From positions 806,001 to 870,000 of the forward strand of contig NZ_CANDOB010000002.1 of the NCBI RefSeq assembly GCF_947387515.1: a DNA stretch of 64,000 nt, written 5' to 3'. The notes under the pieces are model-generated. The model did no database searches. It worked only from the letters and a program-made list of their open reading frames with translations, and was not told the origin of the DNA. Every line of letters begins with the position of its first letter. Within the stretch, counting starts at the first letter, position 1. Below, one piece after another: positions 7,825-16,048 of this stretch. The stretch comes from Alkalihalobacillus sp. CinArs1 (GTDB lineage: Bacteria; Bacillota; Bacilli; Bacillales; Guptibacillaceae). Both the position numbers and the translations under genes were made by a program.

Positions 7825-8943
7825 ATGAAGAAGAAAGTATGGATTTCGATTTCTGTAGTAGCAGTATTAGCTCTGATAATAGGATTTAACGTATACAGAA
7901 CGTCAGCTAGTAAATCAGCTGAGGTTGAAACAGGAACATTAGAAAGTGAAAACATTAATACGACGGTCATGACTCCTGGGACATTGACCCTCGCAAATGA
8001 AAGTCTTTTGTTTGAAGACCCATCGAAAGGTGAACTAACGACGGTCCATGTAGAAGAGGGAGACGCTGTTAAGAAGGGTGATAACGTATTAACGTACGAG
8101 AATCCTGATCTAAAGATGGAGAAAGAGCAGAACGATATTAACATCGAATCGCTCTACCTTCGCATTAATTCACTAGACAAACAAAAAACGAGATTACAAG
8201 AAAAAGAAGATGAACTAGCAGACGACGTAGGAAGAGAAGAAGCAGAAGAGACGATGGAAGCTGAGCTCGACCAAATACAAATGGATATTCGCATGGCAAA
8301 TCTTGACCTTCGTCAAGCGTTGCTGCAGCGTGATCGTCTGAAAGAACGCATGTCTGAATTAACAGTGACGAGCGAAATCGATGGTGTCGTGATTGAAGTG
8401 AACGAAAGTAGCTCGCCAACGACTCAGGGTGAGAAGCCGCTCATTCGACTCGGGAGTATGAACGATCTTGTTGTAAAAGGCAAGCTTTCTGAATATGACA
8501 CGTTGAGCGTGGATGATGGCCAGAGTGTAACACTTACGTCAGATGCGGTTCCAGATCAGGAATGGAAAGGAAAAGTTTCTGAAGTCGCTTATTTACCGGA
8601 AACCACTGCAACAGAGAGCGGATCTTCTGCTGTTCAGTTCCCTGTCACGGTTACGATCGATGATGGGCAAAAGCTTAACCTTAAACCGGGCTTTCAAATG
8701 ATTGTAGAGATCGAAACTGAATCACATCAAGCGATGACGCTGCCGTTTAGTTCAGTCCTTCAGGACGGTGATGATCAGTATGTCTACGCTGTTGAAGGTG
8801 GAAAAGCTGTTCGAAAAGACATCAAAACAGGTTCTTCTACCGCTGAACGAATCGAAGTAACAAGCGGTGTTACGAAGGATGATCAGGTTGTCATCGACCC
8901 TCCTGGTAAACTTAAGGATGGGATGGATGTGAGTGTTAAATGA
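7825..8943 (+). CDS. yknX: Membrane fusion protein YknX (RND/MacA-type adaptor)
   Basis: A 372-residue periplasmic-adaptor-family protein anchored by one N-terminal membrane helix (residues 5-20). It has a split lipoyl/beta-barrel region and a charged coiled-coil hairpin around residues 92-175, rich in Glu, Lys and Leu. The second half contains the beta-barrel and membrane-proximal repeats seen in MacA. It works with the YknY ATPase and YknZ permease to export or shield against peptide toxins. Its stop overlaps the start of yknY by four bases (ATGA), indicating translational coupling. Length matches B. subtilis YknX closely. Confidence 0.9.
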   Translation: MKKKVWISISVVAVLALIIGFNVYRTSASKSAEVETGTLESENINTTVMTPGTLTLANESLLFEDPSKGELTTVHVEEGDAVKKGDNVLTYENPDLKMEKEQNDINIESLYLRINSLDKQKTRLQEKEDELADDVGREEAEETMEAELDQIQMDIRMANLDLRQALLQRDRLKERMSELTVTSEIDGVVIEVNESSSPTTQGEKPLIRLGSMNDLVVKGKLSEYDTLSVDDGQSVTLTSDAVPDQEWKGKVSEVAYLPETTATESGSSAVQFPVTVTIDDGQKLNLKPGFQMIVEIETESHQAMTLPFSSVLQDGDDQYVYAVEGGKAVRKDIKTGSSTAERIEVTSGVTKDDQVVIDPPGKLKDGMDVSVK

Positions 8944-9629
8944 TCCAACTAGAAAAAATCGTCAAAAGCTACGCGCTAGGTAAAGAAACGGTCGAAGTAT
9001 TAAAAGGGATTTCCGTTGATATTGAGAAAGGTGAGTTCGTTGCGATCATGGGGCCGTCTGGTTCAGGAAAATCAACGTTGATGAATATCATCGGCTGCCT
9101 AGACCGTCCGACGGCAGGATCCTATTATTTAGAAGGAGAAGATGTTTCGAAACACTCAGATCCTGAACTTGCGAAGGTCCGTAATAAATCGATCGGATTC
9201 GTTTTTCAGCAGTTTCAGCTTCTGCCTAGGTTGACCGCTTTAAAGAATGTTGAACTTCCAATGGTCTATGCAGGGGCTTCGAAGAAAGAGCGAGAAGAAC
9301 GTGCTAGTGATTCATTGACACGCGTCGGCCTTAGAGATCGAATGGGGCATCTTCCAAACGAGTTATCCGGTGGGCAGAAGCAGCGTGTCGCGATTGCAAG
9401 AGCGCTTGTTAATGATCCATCTCTCATTCTTGCGGATGAGCCTACAGGTGCCCTCGATACGGCTACGAGTGTCGCGATCATGGAACTTTTCGTTGAACTG
9501 AACAAGGAAGGTACAACGATCATCGTCGTAACACATGAACCAGAAGTAGCGGCGTATGCGAATCGTGTGATTTACGTTCGAGATGGTTTGCTCGGAAAAC
9601 AGCCTACGACTGGAGGTTTCCCTTCATGA
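8940..9629 (+). CDS. yknY: ABC transporter ATPase YknY (MacB-type)
   Basis: A 229-residue nucleotide-binding subunit. Walker A GPSGSGKST is at residues 38-46, the Q-loop FVFQQFQLLPRLTA near 87-100, the signature LSGGQ near 142-146, Walker B LILADEPTGALD near 160-171, and the switch His in VVTHEPE. The PTGALD extension and the QLLPRLTA Q-loop are typical of the LolD/MacB subgroup that drives mechanotransmission rather than classical transport. It pairs with YknZ, whose start codon overlaps its stop (ATGA). Confidence 0.93.
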   Translation: MIQLEKIVKSYALGKETVEVLKGISVDIEKGEFVAIMGPSGSGKSTLMNIIGCLDRPTAGSYYLEGEDVSKHSDPELAKVRNKSIGFVFQQFQLLPRLTALKNVELPMVYAGASKKEREERASDSLTRVGLRDRMGHLPNELSGGQKQRVAIARALVNDPSLILADEPTGALDTATSVAIMELFVELNKEGTTIIVVTHEPEVAAYANRVIYVRDGLLGKQPTTGGFPS

Positions 9630-10813
9630 GTCTCTTAGAAAATATTAAGATGGCTCTGATGTCCGTTAAGGCTCACAAAATGCGATCGATTTTGACGATG
9701 CTCGGCATCATCATCGGTGTAGCCGCTGTCATCGTCGTGGTTGCGATAGGTCAGGGTGGCGAAGCGATGCTAAAGTCTCAAATTGCTGGAGATGGAAATA
9801 CGATCGAAGTCTTTTATCAGCCATCAGAAGAAGAGATGCAGCGTGGCGACTGGGAGCAGAACCCATTTACTAACGATGATATCAGAGAGCTTGAAAAGAT
9901 TGAAAAAGTAACGAAGGTCGTAGCATCGACTTCAGAATACTCCACTGTTCGGCTCCGAGAAGAATCGACCGATACATCGATCATCGGCATCAACCAGGCG
10001 TACATGGACGTCAACAAGCTTGATATTGCAGAAGGTCGTGGGTTTACTTCCGCTGATTTCCTTGGCGGGAGAAGAGTGACGGTAGTTAGTGCTGCCATGA
10101 AGGAAGAGCTTTTTGAAGGAAAATCACCAATCGGAGAAATCATTCGAGTAGGCGTTCAGCCCGTCGAAATCATCGGTGTACTTGAAAAGCCTACTGGGTT
10201 GTTTGCATTTGGATCTGTCGACACGTATCTCCCATGGTCTGCAATGCGGAACATGTTTGGAACGAATAATTATAGTCAGGTAACGTTACAAGTAGGAGAT
10301 ACAGATGACCTTAAGCCGACAGGAGAGCAGGCGACAGAAGTTTTGAATCGCTTGCATGATACTGAGGATTCCTATCAAGTGATGAACATGGAGGAAATCG
10401 CTGCAGGTATCGGTCAGGTCACGACGATCATGACAACGATCATCGGTAGTATTGCAGGTATCTCGCTGCTCGTTGGAGGAATCGGAGTCATGAATATTAT
10501 GCTCGTTTCCGTTACGGAGCGAACAAGAGAAATCGGAATAAGAAAATCACTCGGCGCAACGAGACAGCAGATTCTGCTTCAGTTTCTCGTGGAGTCGATC
10601 ATCTTGACGTTGATCGGTGGCACGATCGGCATCTTGCTTGGTGCAGGTACGGCATACCTCGTATCGTTTTTTGCGAACTGGCCATCACTCATTTCATGGC
10701 AAGTTGTCGTAGGAGCCCTCGTGTTTTCGATGCTTATCGGTATCGTCTTTGGCATCTTACCAGCAAACAAAGCGTCACGACTCGATCCGATCGATTCGTT
10801 ACGTTATGAGTAG
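9626..10813 (+). CDS. yknZ: MacB-like ABC permease YknZ
   Basis: A 395-residue permease of the MacB/FtsX fold: one N-terminal membrane helix (about 20-42), an extracytoplasmic MacB-PCD domain (about 45-260), then three membrane helices in the last 120 residues. The conserved cytosolic turn TERTREIGIRKSLGATR between helices 2 and 3 is present. It is the last gene of yknWXYZ, and a bidirectional terminator follows. By homology the complex protects the cell against SDP-type toxin; no sdp genes are in this window, so the role may be general envelope-peptide defence. Confidence 0.92.
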   Translation: MSLLENIKMALMSVKAHKMRSILTMLGIIIGVAAVIVVVAIGQGGEAMLKSQIAGDGNTIEVFYQPSEEEMQRGDWEQNPFTNDDIRELEKIEKVTKVVASTSEYSTVRLREESTDTSIIGINQAYMDVNKLDIAEGRGFTSADFLGGRRVTVVSAAMKEELFEGKSPIGEIIRVGVQPVEIIGVLEKPTGLFAFGSVDTYLPWSAMRNMFGTNNYSQVTLQVGDTDDLKPTGEQATEVLNRLHDTEDSYQVMNMEEIAAGIGQVTTIMTTIIGSIAGISLLVGGIGVMNIMLVSVTERTREIGIRKSLGATRQQILLQFLVESIILTLIGGTIGILLGAGTAYLVSFFANWPSLISWQVVVGALVFSMLIGIVFGILPANKASRLDPIDSLRYE

Positions 10814-10821
10814 AGGTAATG

Positions 10822-10855
10822 AAAGAGGAAGAGCAAATCGCTCTTCCTCTTTTTA
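10822..10855. terminator. Bidirectional terminator between yknZ and recQ
   Basis: A 13-bp stem (core GAGGAAGAGC/GCTCTTCCTC) with T tract on the + side and A tract on the other; it serves the convergent yknZ and recQ. Confidence 0.88.
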
Positions 10856-12931
10856 TTTCGTTACTTTTCTCTTTTTGGACAATACAGCTTTAATTTGCGT
10901 ATAGGTGATTTCTTCTGGCAGTGCTTCTTTCAATGGCTTGAGTTTCTCTACTCCAATTCGATCTATTTCATTCAAGATGAGCTCTTCCGTTTCAGGAGCT
11001 ACTAATCGATCGATTTCCAACAATCCTTCTTCGATTGCTTTTAAAAGGTGACCTTCGACGGTTGATTCACTTAGTCCTCTTGAAGCAGCGATCATCGGAA
11101 TCTCTTCTCCATCTTGAAACAGTTCGAACGTTGTGAGGTGGCTGGGCTTTTCATCTTGATGACGAGAAGAGAGAGAGTCTAATAGGTCAAGAAATGCTTT
11201 TCCGTATTTTTCATACTTCATTTCTCCAACACCTTTGACCTTTAGCATCTCGTCACGTGATGTAGGGAGCACCTCGGATAATTCTCTTAACGTACTATCA
11301 GCAAAAACGACATACGGTGGAACGCCGTCTCGGTCAGCAATTTGCTTCCTGAGCGTTCTGAGTTTTTCAAACAGTTCATCGTTTCCTTCGATCGCTTCAG
11401 GCGTTCTCGATACTTTCTTATGGATAGCGATTTGTCCTTTAAGCACGGGCAAGGTTTTCTCTTGGAGAATGAGTGTAGGGTATTTACTATCTGTTAACGT
11501 GATGAATTGCTCAGCCGTGAGAAAATCAATCATATCGATGATGTCCTGTTGCGTTCGACGTGCAAGGAGACCGAACGTCGTAACATGATCAAGCTGAAGT
11601 TCTTTTATTCGTTTTGATCTAGAGCCTTTTAGAATCTGTGCGATGATTGTTTTCCCGAACCGTTCGTTCACTCGCTTTATCGTAGAGAAGATCATTTGTG
11701 CTTCTTTCGTAATATCGACAGCTTCTCGCTCGTCAACACAGTTGCTGCATTTTCCACAGCGATAGTTCGGACGCTCATCACCGAAATAGTGTAGGATCGC
11801 GCCTTGCAGACATTTTTCAGTATGGCAGTAATCCACCATCGCTTTTAATTTTGCAAGATCCGCTGACTTTCTTACAGCGTCATGCTGGTTTTCTTGAATG
11901 AGGAATTTCTGAATATGAATGTCTCCTGGTGAAAATAAAAGAAAACAGTCACTTTCCTCCCCATCTCTTCCCGCACGTCCCGCTTCTTGATAATAAGACT
12001 CCATGTTCTTAGGAAGGTTATGGTGTATGACAAATCGCACGTTGGATTTATCGATTCCCATACCAAAGGCGTTCGTAGCAACCATTACCACAATATCATC
12101 GAATAAAAATGCTTCTTGAGCGGCCTTTCGCTCGGTTTCTGATAATCCAGCGTGATATTTGCCAACCTTTATTCCAAGCTTCTCAAGTGAGGAATGCAGC
12201 TGATCTGCTTCCTTTCGAGTGGCCGTGTAGATGATGCCCGATTGAGAAGCATTTTGTTTCAAGTACGAGGTAATAAAGCTTTTTTTCTTTTCACCTTTTA
12301 CCACCGAAAAATGAAGGTTCTCTCGCTCAAAACCCGAGATAAACGTCTGTTCTTCCTCGATGTTAAGGATGCGCTGAATGTCATGAACGACTTCTGGAGT
12401 AGCGGTTGCGGTTAACGCGATAATCGGCGGGCGGTCAGAGAAAGCGTCCATCATGTGGCTGATCTTCATATAGCTAGGGCGGAAATCATGTCCCCACTGA
12501 GAGATACAGTGCGCTTCATCAACTGCGATCAATGAAACCGACGTTCGATTCAACATTTGTTTGAAAGAAGGTGCTTCTAATCGTTCAGGTGCGATATAAA
12601 GAAGTTTTATCTCACCGTATTCTGCTTCTTGCATTGTCGCTCGTATTTCTGTTTCTGTTAGAGAACTGTTTATATAGGCAGCATCGATACCATAACCAGA
12701 TAGGGCATCTACCTGGTCTTTCATCAAAGAAATCAACGGTGAAATTACAATCGTTAACCCATCGTTCATAAGAGCAGGGATTTGATAACAGATCGATTTA
12801 CCTCCACCAGTTGGCATGATTCCTAAGGTATTTTGCTTTGTAAGAATACTTTTGATGATGTTCGTTTGACCGGATCGGAACTCATCATATCCAAAATAAT
12901 GTTTCAGCTGACTTTTTGCTTGATCGAGCAT
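10853..12931 (-). CDS. recQ: ATP-dependent DNA helicase RecQ
   Basis: A 692-residue 3'-5' helicase acting in recombination and stalled-fork repair. Helicase motif 0/I is IMPTGGGKS (38-46), motif II DEAH (138-141), followed by the aromatic-rich loop HCISQWGHDFRPSY diagnostic of RecQ. A RecQ-Ct zinc module carries four Cys (YCHTEKC and CGKCSNC), and an HRDC domain spans roughly 510-590. About 100 further residues form a helix-turn-helix-like C-terminal domain (SESTVEGHLLKAIEEGLL). ATG at 12931 is preferred because AGAAAGGAAG precedes it; an in-frame upstream ATG at 13000 lacks this. It is longer than B. subtilis RecQ, nearer the E. coli type plus an extra domain. Confidence 0.94.
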   Translation of the reverse strand: MLDQAKSQLKHYFGYDEFRSGQTNIIKSILTKQNTLGIMPTGGGKSICYQIPALMNDGLTIVISPLISLMKDQVDALSGYGIDAAYINSSLTETEIRATMQEAEYGEIKLLYIAPERLEAPSFKQMLNRTSVSLIAVDEAHCISQWGHDFRPSYMKISHMMDAFSDRPPIIALTATATPEVVHDIQRILNIEEEQTFISGFERENLHFSVVKGEKKKSFITSYLKQNASQSGIIYTATRKEADQLHSSLEKLGIKVGKYHAGLSETERKAAQEAFLFDDIVVMVATNAFGMGIDKSNVRFVIHHNLPKNMESYYQEAGRAGRDGEESDCFLLFSPGDIHIQKFLIQENQHDAVRKSADLAKLKAMVDYCHTEKCLQGAILHYFGDERPNYRCGKCSNCVDEREAVDITKEAQMIFSTIKRVNERFGKTIIAQILKGSRSKRIKELQLDHVTTFGLLARRTQQDIIDMIDFLTAEQFITLTDSKYPTLILQEKTLPVLKGQIAIHKKVSRTPEAIEGNDELFEKLRTLRKQIADRDGVPPYVVFADSTLRELSEVLPTSRDEMLKVKGVGEMKYEKYGKAFLDLLDSLSSRHQDEKPSHLTTFELFQDGEEIPMIAASRGLSESTVEGHLLKAIEEGLLEIDRLVAPETEELILNEIDRIGVEKLKPLKEALPEEITYTQIKAVLSKKRKVTK

Positions 12932-13078
12932 GGTATCTTCCTTTCTGTCAGATCGGACAACTTTTATCTTATCGTACACCACAGTAGCTGTACAGGACAC
13001 ATAAATTCTAATTCAGATATGCAAACTAGTAGAAAATGTTAATGAGATGTTTCAAGTTGAAAAAAAGGGGAAAATGAG

Positions 13079-13774
13079 ATGAGTGATTGGTTAGAAATCG
13101 TTGGAAGGTCATTTTTTACGCTGATCGTCTTATTTTTATTAACAAAATTTCTTGGTAAAAAGCAGCTCTCAAAACTGTCTTATTTTGAATACATCGTCGG
13201 TATCATTATCGGTGATATCGCAGGTACGTTGACGATGAGTAAAGAAGCGAATCTGTTCAATGGACTAACGAGTCTGTTTATTTGGGCAGGAGCATCTGTT
13301 GTGATCAGTATCATCTCCCTAAAAAACAAAAAGTTTCGAGATATCGTTGAAGGGAAAGCAACTGTGTTCATCAAGGATGGAAAGATTCTTGAGAAGAACT
13401 TAAGGAAGGAGCGCATCTCTACAGATGAACTATTAGAGATGTTACGTAAGAAAGATGTTTTTTCAGCAAGTGAAGTTGAGTTTGCATTACTAGAAGCAGA
13501 CGGTGAGCTCAGCATCCTCTTGAAACGGGACTACCGTCCGGTACGACCGTCAGAATTATGGCTACACCTTCCTGAAGAAAAGGAGCCGAAGTCATTAATC
13601 ATGGACGGAGACGTCATGACAGAAGTGCTTGCTAATATTGGAAAATCGGAAGAATGGTTACAAGCAAAACTTAAAGAGAAAGAAGTCAGCATAGAAGAGG
13701 TCTATTTAGCGCAATTGCACTCGGATGGAAGGCTGACACTTGATTATTTTGATGATGCTAAACCTGATACCTAG
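13079..13774 (+). CDS. DUF421 membrane protein (YetF/YdfR family)
   Basis: A 231-residue protein with three N-terminal membrane helices (within residues 8-85) and two soluble alpha/beta repeats. The family signatures are RTFFxLIxLFLLTKFLGKKQLSKLSYFEYIVGIIIGDIAG-type N-terminal sequence and the later ERISxDELLExLRxKDVFxxSEVExALLExDGxLSI block. These proteins are common in sporulating Bacillaceae in multiple paralogs. The molecular function is unknown; some are expressed in the forespore (SpoVA-operon-associated). The start is backed by AAAAAGGGG eight bases upstream. The following FbpA-like gene begins 17 bases after it and may be co-transcribed. Confidence 0.88.
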   Translation: MSDWLEIVGRSFFTLIVLFLLTKFLGKKQLSKLSYFEYIVGIIIGDIAGTLTMSKEANLFNGLTSLFIWAGASVVISIISLKNKKFRDIVEGKATVFIKDGKILEKNLRKERISTDELLEMLRKKDVFSASEVEFALLEADGELSILLKRDYRPVRPSELWLHLPEEKEPKSLIMDGDVMTEVLANIGKSEEWLQAKLKEKEVSIEEVYLAQLHSDGRLTLDYFDDAKPDT

Positions 13775-13791
13775 TAGTTGGAGGAATGAAC

Positions 13792-13965
13792 GTGGCAAAG
13801 GTTACACGCTCGAAAGATGAGCTTATCTCCCTTTTATTAGAAAAGGGAATATACAAGATAAAGCATAAGCAATTATACGAATGTTCTACTACAGAATTAT
13901 TTTATTACTACTTGTCGCTTACTAAAGAAACGCTTCAGGTATTAAATTCTAAGGTTAGTTCTTAA
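13792..13965 (+). CDS. FbpA-like small basic protein, 57 aa
   Basis: A short gene starting at GTG 13792, seven bases after the GGAGG ribosome site. The product has the conserved core DELISLLLEKGIYKIKHKQLYECSTTEL in pieces typical of Fur-regulated basic proteins (FbpA family): a helix with LI-x-LLxxGIYK, then QLYE and a TELxxYY segment. In B. subtilis fbpA products are small proteins of the iron-sparing response. No Fur box was recognised next to it, so regulation here may differ. It lies just downstream of the DUF421 gene and its stop is inside the terminator stem. Confidence 0.65.
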   Translation: MAKVTRSKDELISLLLEKGIYKIKHKQLYECSTTELFYYYLSLTKETLQVLNSKVSS

Positions 13966-13994
13966 CAGCTTCTCATTTAGAAGCTGTTTTTTAT
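13964..13994 (+). terminator. Intrinsic terminator after FbpA-like gene
   Basis: A 10-bp stem AACAGCTTCT/AGAAGCTGTT with five-base loop and T tract. Confidence 0.9.
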
Positions 13995-14147
13995 TTCAAA
14001 AATATGGTCGTAAATTGGAAGTTTGTGCGAATGAATGTATAGAGATTAAACACAGCAGGAGTTTTTGTCTAGTTTTGGCGAAAGGGTTCACAAGTCGAGT
14101 GAAAATTTGGATAATAGAGTTTGTACAAATTGAAGGAGGGACCTGGA

Positions 14148-14339
14148 TTGTTGTATGTTGACTATGATGCTAGGGAAGTTTTGCTTGATTGGATAAAACG
14201 TAAACAGGAGGAAATGATTGAGATCGGGGTAAAAAAAGGAATATCGCATGAGGAAACGTTACAGTGTAGTCAAGAGTTAGATAGTTTGTTAACGTCTTAT
14301 CAAAGATTTCAGTTTCAACAGAAAGAAGCAGTTCGATAG
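14148..14339 (+). CDS. Spo0E-like aspartyl-phosphate phosphatase
   Basis: A 63-residue helical-hairpin protein with the family hallmark SQELD (in QCSQELDSLLTSYQRFQ), preceded by a first helix (LLDWIKRKQEEMIEIGVKKGIS). Spo0E-type phosphatases dephosphorylate Spo0A-P and delay sporulation. TTG at 14148 is favoured because GAAGGAGGG ends seven bases upstream; TTG 14151 is an alternative. It is monocistronic with no clear terminator. The SQELD motif makes the family assignment secure, while the target (Spo0A versus another response regulator) is inferred. Confidence 0.88.
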   Translation: MLYVDYDAREVLLDWIKRKQEEMIEIGVKKGISHEETLQCSQELDSLLTSYQRFQFQQKEAVR

Positions 14340-14564
14340 ATATCGGTTCTTCTATTCATCAAGACGCGTTATACACAATCACTTTTACTTCTAGAGCTAC
14401 GTCGCTCAACAACCTCCACGATAAGCTTATCATAACTATTCCATTGAATCTCTATCGATTTTTTTCATACGGTTTTTATTAGAAGGTGTCGTCCGTATGC
14501 ACGAGTTGATAAGATCGTTACATACCATAAAATAAATTTTTATTAAAAATCTGTGATTCAATGT

Positions 14565-14593
14565 TTGAACAAATTGCTCAAAGATTATATACT
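14565..14593 (+). promoter_or_regulatory. SigA-type promoter upstream of rpmE2
   Basis: TTGAAC (14565-14570) and TATACT (14588-14593) are separated by 17 bases. This leaves a leader of about 100 bases before the L31 start. The rest of the 14340-14564 gap shows no gene. I could not identify a convincing Zur box, although this gene type is Zur-controlled in B. subtilis. Confidence 0.6.
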
Positions 14594-14699
14594 AGGAAGG
14601 ACGGGTTTTGAACTCATCGTATGTTGAAGTCAAAATCTCTTAAGTTATACCCTTCATTTAAACGTAAATGATGATTCGATCGATAAAGGAGGTCTACTA

Positions 14700-14942
14700 A
14701 TGAAGCAAGGAATTCATCCTGAATACCAAAAAGTTGTTTTTCTAGATGTAAGTAGCGGATTTAAGTTTCTAACTGGTTCTACTCAAGGATCAAACGAAAC
14801 AATCGAGTGGGAAGACGGTAACGAATATCCACTAATCAAAGTTGATATCAGTTCTGAGTCTCACCCGTTCTACACTGGTCAGCAGCGCTTTAACGATGCT
14901 GGTGGTCGTGTTGAGAAGTTCAAGAAGAAATACAACCGCTAA
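14700..14942 (+). CDS. rpmE2: 50S ribosomal protein L31 type B (zinc-free)
   Basis: An 80-residue L31 of the Cys-less type B. It contains [16 protein letters not shown] at the start, a long insertion absent from the zinc-binding type, and the conserved [28 protein letters not shown] end. It lacks every Cys of the CxxC zinc ribbon. In B. subtilis the equivalent (YtiA) replaces the zinc-containing L31 when zinc is scarce, releasing zinc from ribosomes. It has a strong AAAGGAGGT ribosome site and its own promoter and terminator. Confidence 0.96.
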   Translation: MKQGIHPEYQKVVFLDVSSGFKFLTGSTQGSNETIEWEDGNEYPLIKVDISSESHPFYTGQQRFNDAGGRVEKFKKKYNR

Positions 14943-14948
14943 GCATGA

Positions 14949-14978
14949 AAACACCCCGTTCCCACGGGGTGTTTTTTT
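14949..14978. terminator. Bidirectional terminator rpmE2 / sigma factor
   Basis: A 10-bp GC-rich stem (core ACACCCCG/CGGGGTGT) is followed by seven T; the convergent sigma gene ends at 14977. Confidence 0.9.
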
Positions 14979-15453
14979 ACTGTAGTGCTTTCCTCAGTTT
15001 CATGATCGCACGCTTTCGCCACGATTTTACCGCTTCAACCGTCACGCCTTCTTTCATTGCAATGTCGCTAACGGAAAGTTCTTCGGCAAGTGACAGTTCG
15101 ATCCACTTCCGCTGATTCGACGTTAATAAAGAAAGGTAGTGGGACAATTCATACTCAGAGCGAACAGAAGTTTCGGCAGAAGGAAACTCAGTGATATCAT
15201 CAGAACTAACGAATCGGGTAGATCGCGTTGCTTCTCTTCTTATCTCATCGATCAATGCCCCTCGTATTTTTACATAAGCAAATGATGAAAAACTGCCTTT
15301 TGATGCGTCATACCTAGTAGCGCACTCCCATAAAGCGATCATAGCCATCTGTTCATAGTACGCATAGTTTTTCGTAAGACGCAGTTTAGCAATCTGACTT
15401 TTTATGAGAGGCGTGTATTGCGTAACGAGCACTTCGAATTCATGATCTTCCAC
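14977..15453 (-). CDS. Compact sigma-70 family sigma factor
   Basis: A 158-residue sigma factor with region 2 (about residues 8-80; EQMAMIALWECATRYDASKGSFSSFAYVKIRGALIDEIRRE) joined by a short linker to region 4 (about 105-155; LSVSDIAMKEGVTVEAVKSWRKRAIMKLRKAL). No region 1 or 3 is present, so the layout is ECF-like, but region 2 is closer to the SigB/SigF/SigI-type RGALIDEIRR pattern. The start is GTG at 15453, with GGAGAAG five bases upstream. No anti-sigma gene is adjacent; nearby are an RsbR paralog and a stand-alone SigI C-terminal domain. Target regulon unknown. Confidence 0.88.
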   Translation of the reverse strand: MEDHEFEVLVTQYTPLIKSQIAKLRLTKNYAYYEQMAMIALWECATRYDASKGSFSSFAYVKIRGALIDEIRREATRSTRFVSSDDITEFPSAETSVRSEYELSHYLSLLTSNQRKWIELSLAEELSVSDIAMKEGVTVEAVKSWRKRAIMKLRKALQ

Positions 15454-15652
15454 CTATACTTCTCCAGTGAGGGTGCACCCTTTTCAAATTCCGTCGGTAA
15501 GGCAACTTTAGTGTATTTCAATTTGATCTTCACCTTAGGAAACAGAATGTTTGATCGAGATAAAGGTCTCAAATGGCATGTTTCACCGAAGCAAATGAGG
15601 AATATTGAGGAAATGGAAGAGTTCAAATACGCCGTTTGTGTCTATTTTAGAA

Positions 15653-15679
15653 CAAAAAAAACGACCTTTTGGAAGATCG
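15653..15679 (-). terminator. Intrinsic terminator of the 33-aa gene
   Basis: On the minus strand a 7-bp stem (CGATCTT with AGGTCG, one G-U pair) is followed by eight T. It sits just after the small gene at 15691-15792. Confidence 0.65.
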
Positions 15680-15690
15680 CTCAGAGTGTC

Positions 15691-15792
15691 CTATGCTTTT
15701 CTGTAGCAGAGCTGTGCTTTAACACCTTTTCCTTGAAGGTCACGTACGATTCGACGAAGTTCCTCTTTCGTTAATAGTTTTTCTTTTAGCAT
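15691..15792 (-). CDS. Unknown small basic protein, 33 aa
   Basis: A short frame with a strong GGAGGTG ribosome site four bases before ATG and a terminator 12 bases after its stop. The product is a charged helix (LLTKEELRRIVRDLQGKG) with one Cys near the C terminus. I do not recognise a family. The intact expression signals on both sides make a real transcript plausible. It lies between the sigma factor and the RsbR paralog, transcribed with the sigma gene's polarity but separated by the terminator. Confidence 0.5.
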   Translation of the reverse strand: MLKEKLLTKEELRRIVRDLQGKGVKAQLCYRKA

Positions 15793-16048
15793 GTGGCACC
15801 TCCGGGAGAATGTATGATACAGGGCAAGAGCCATTGACTTCGGATTATCATGTCAAAATACTGTTTCCCTTTGCTTGCAATTACTAAACGTATCGATATG
15901 AAATAAACTCTCCACCTTATACTATTCCACTTTAAAAGGCTAATACCTTTAAGAAATGGCACATTCTTCATGATAGTAAAGTGTATAAAATGAAAAAAGG
16001 GGGAATCAATGTACTAACAATAAATTCTAAAAAATGGGAGAAGAGATC

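Noticed and set aside
7686-8144. 152-residue minus-strand frame
   Set aside because: It lies antisense to yknW/yknX, whose homology is clear; no ribosome site or domain.
12932-13000. N-terminally extended RecQ
   Set aside because: The extra 23 residues precede the ribosome site and have no RecQ similarity.
14655-14685. Zur box before rpmE2
   Set aside because: ACGTAAATGATGATTCGA only partly resembles the TCGTAATnATTACGA consensus and has poor symmetry.
15418-15774. 118-residue plus-strand frame
   Set aside because: It overlaps the sigma factor's 5' end and the 33-residue gene antisense, has no ribosome site, and matches nothing recognisable.
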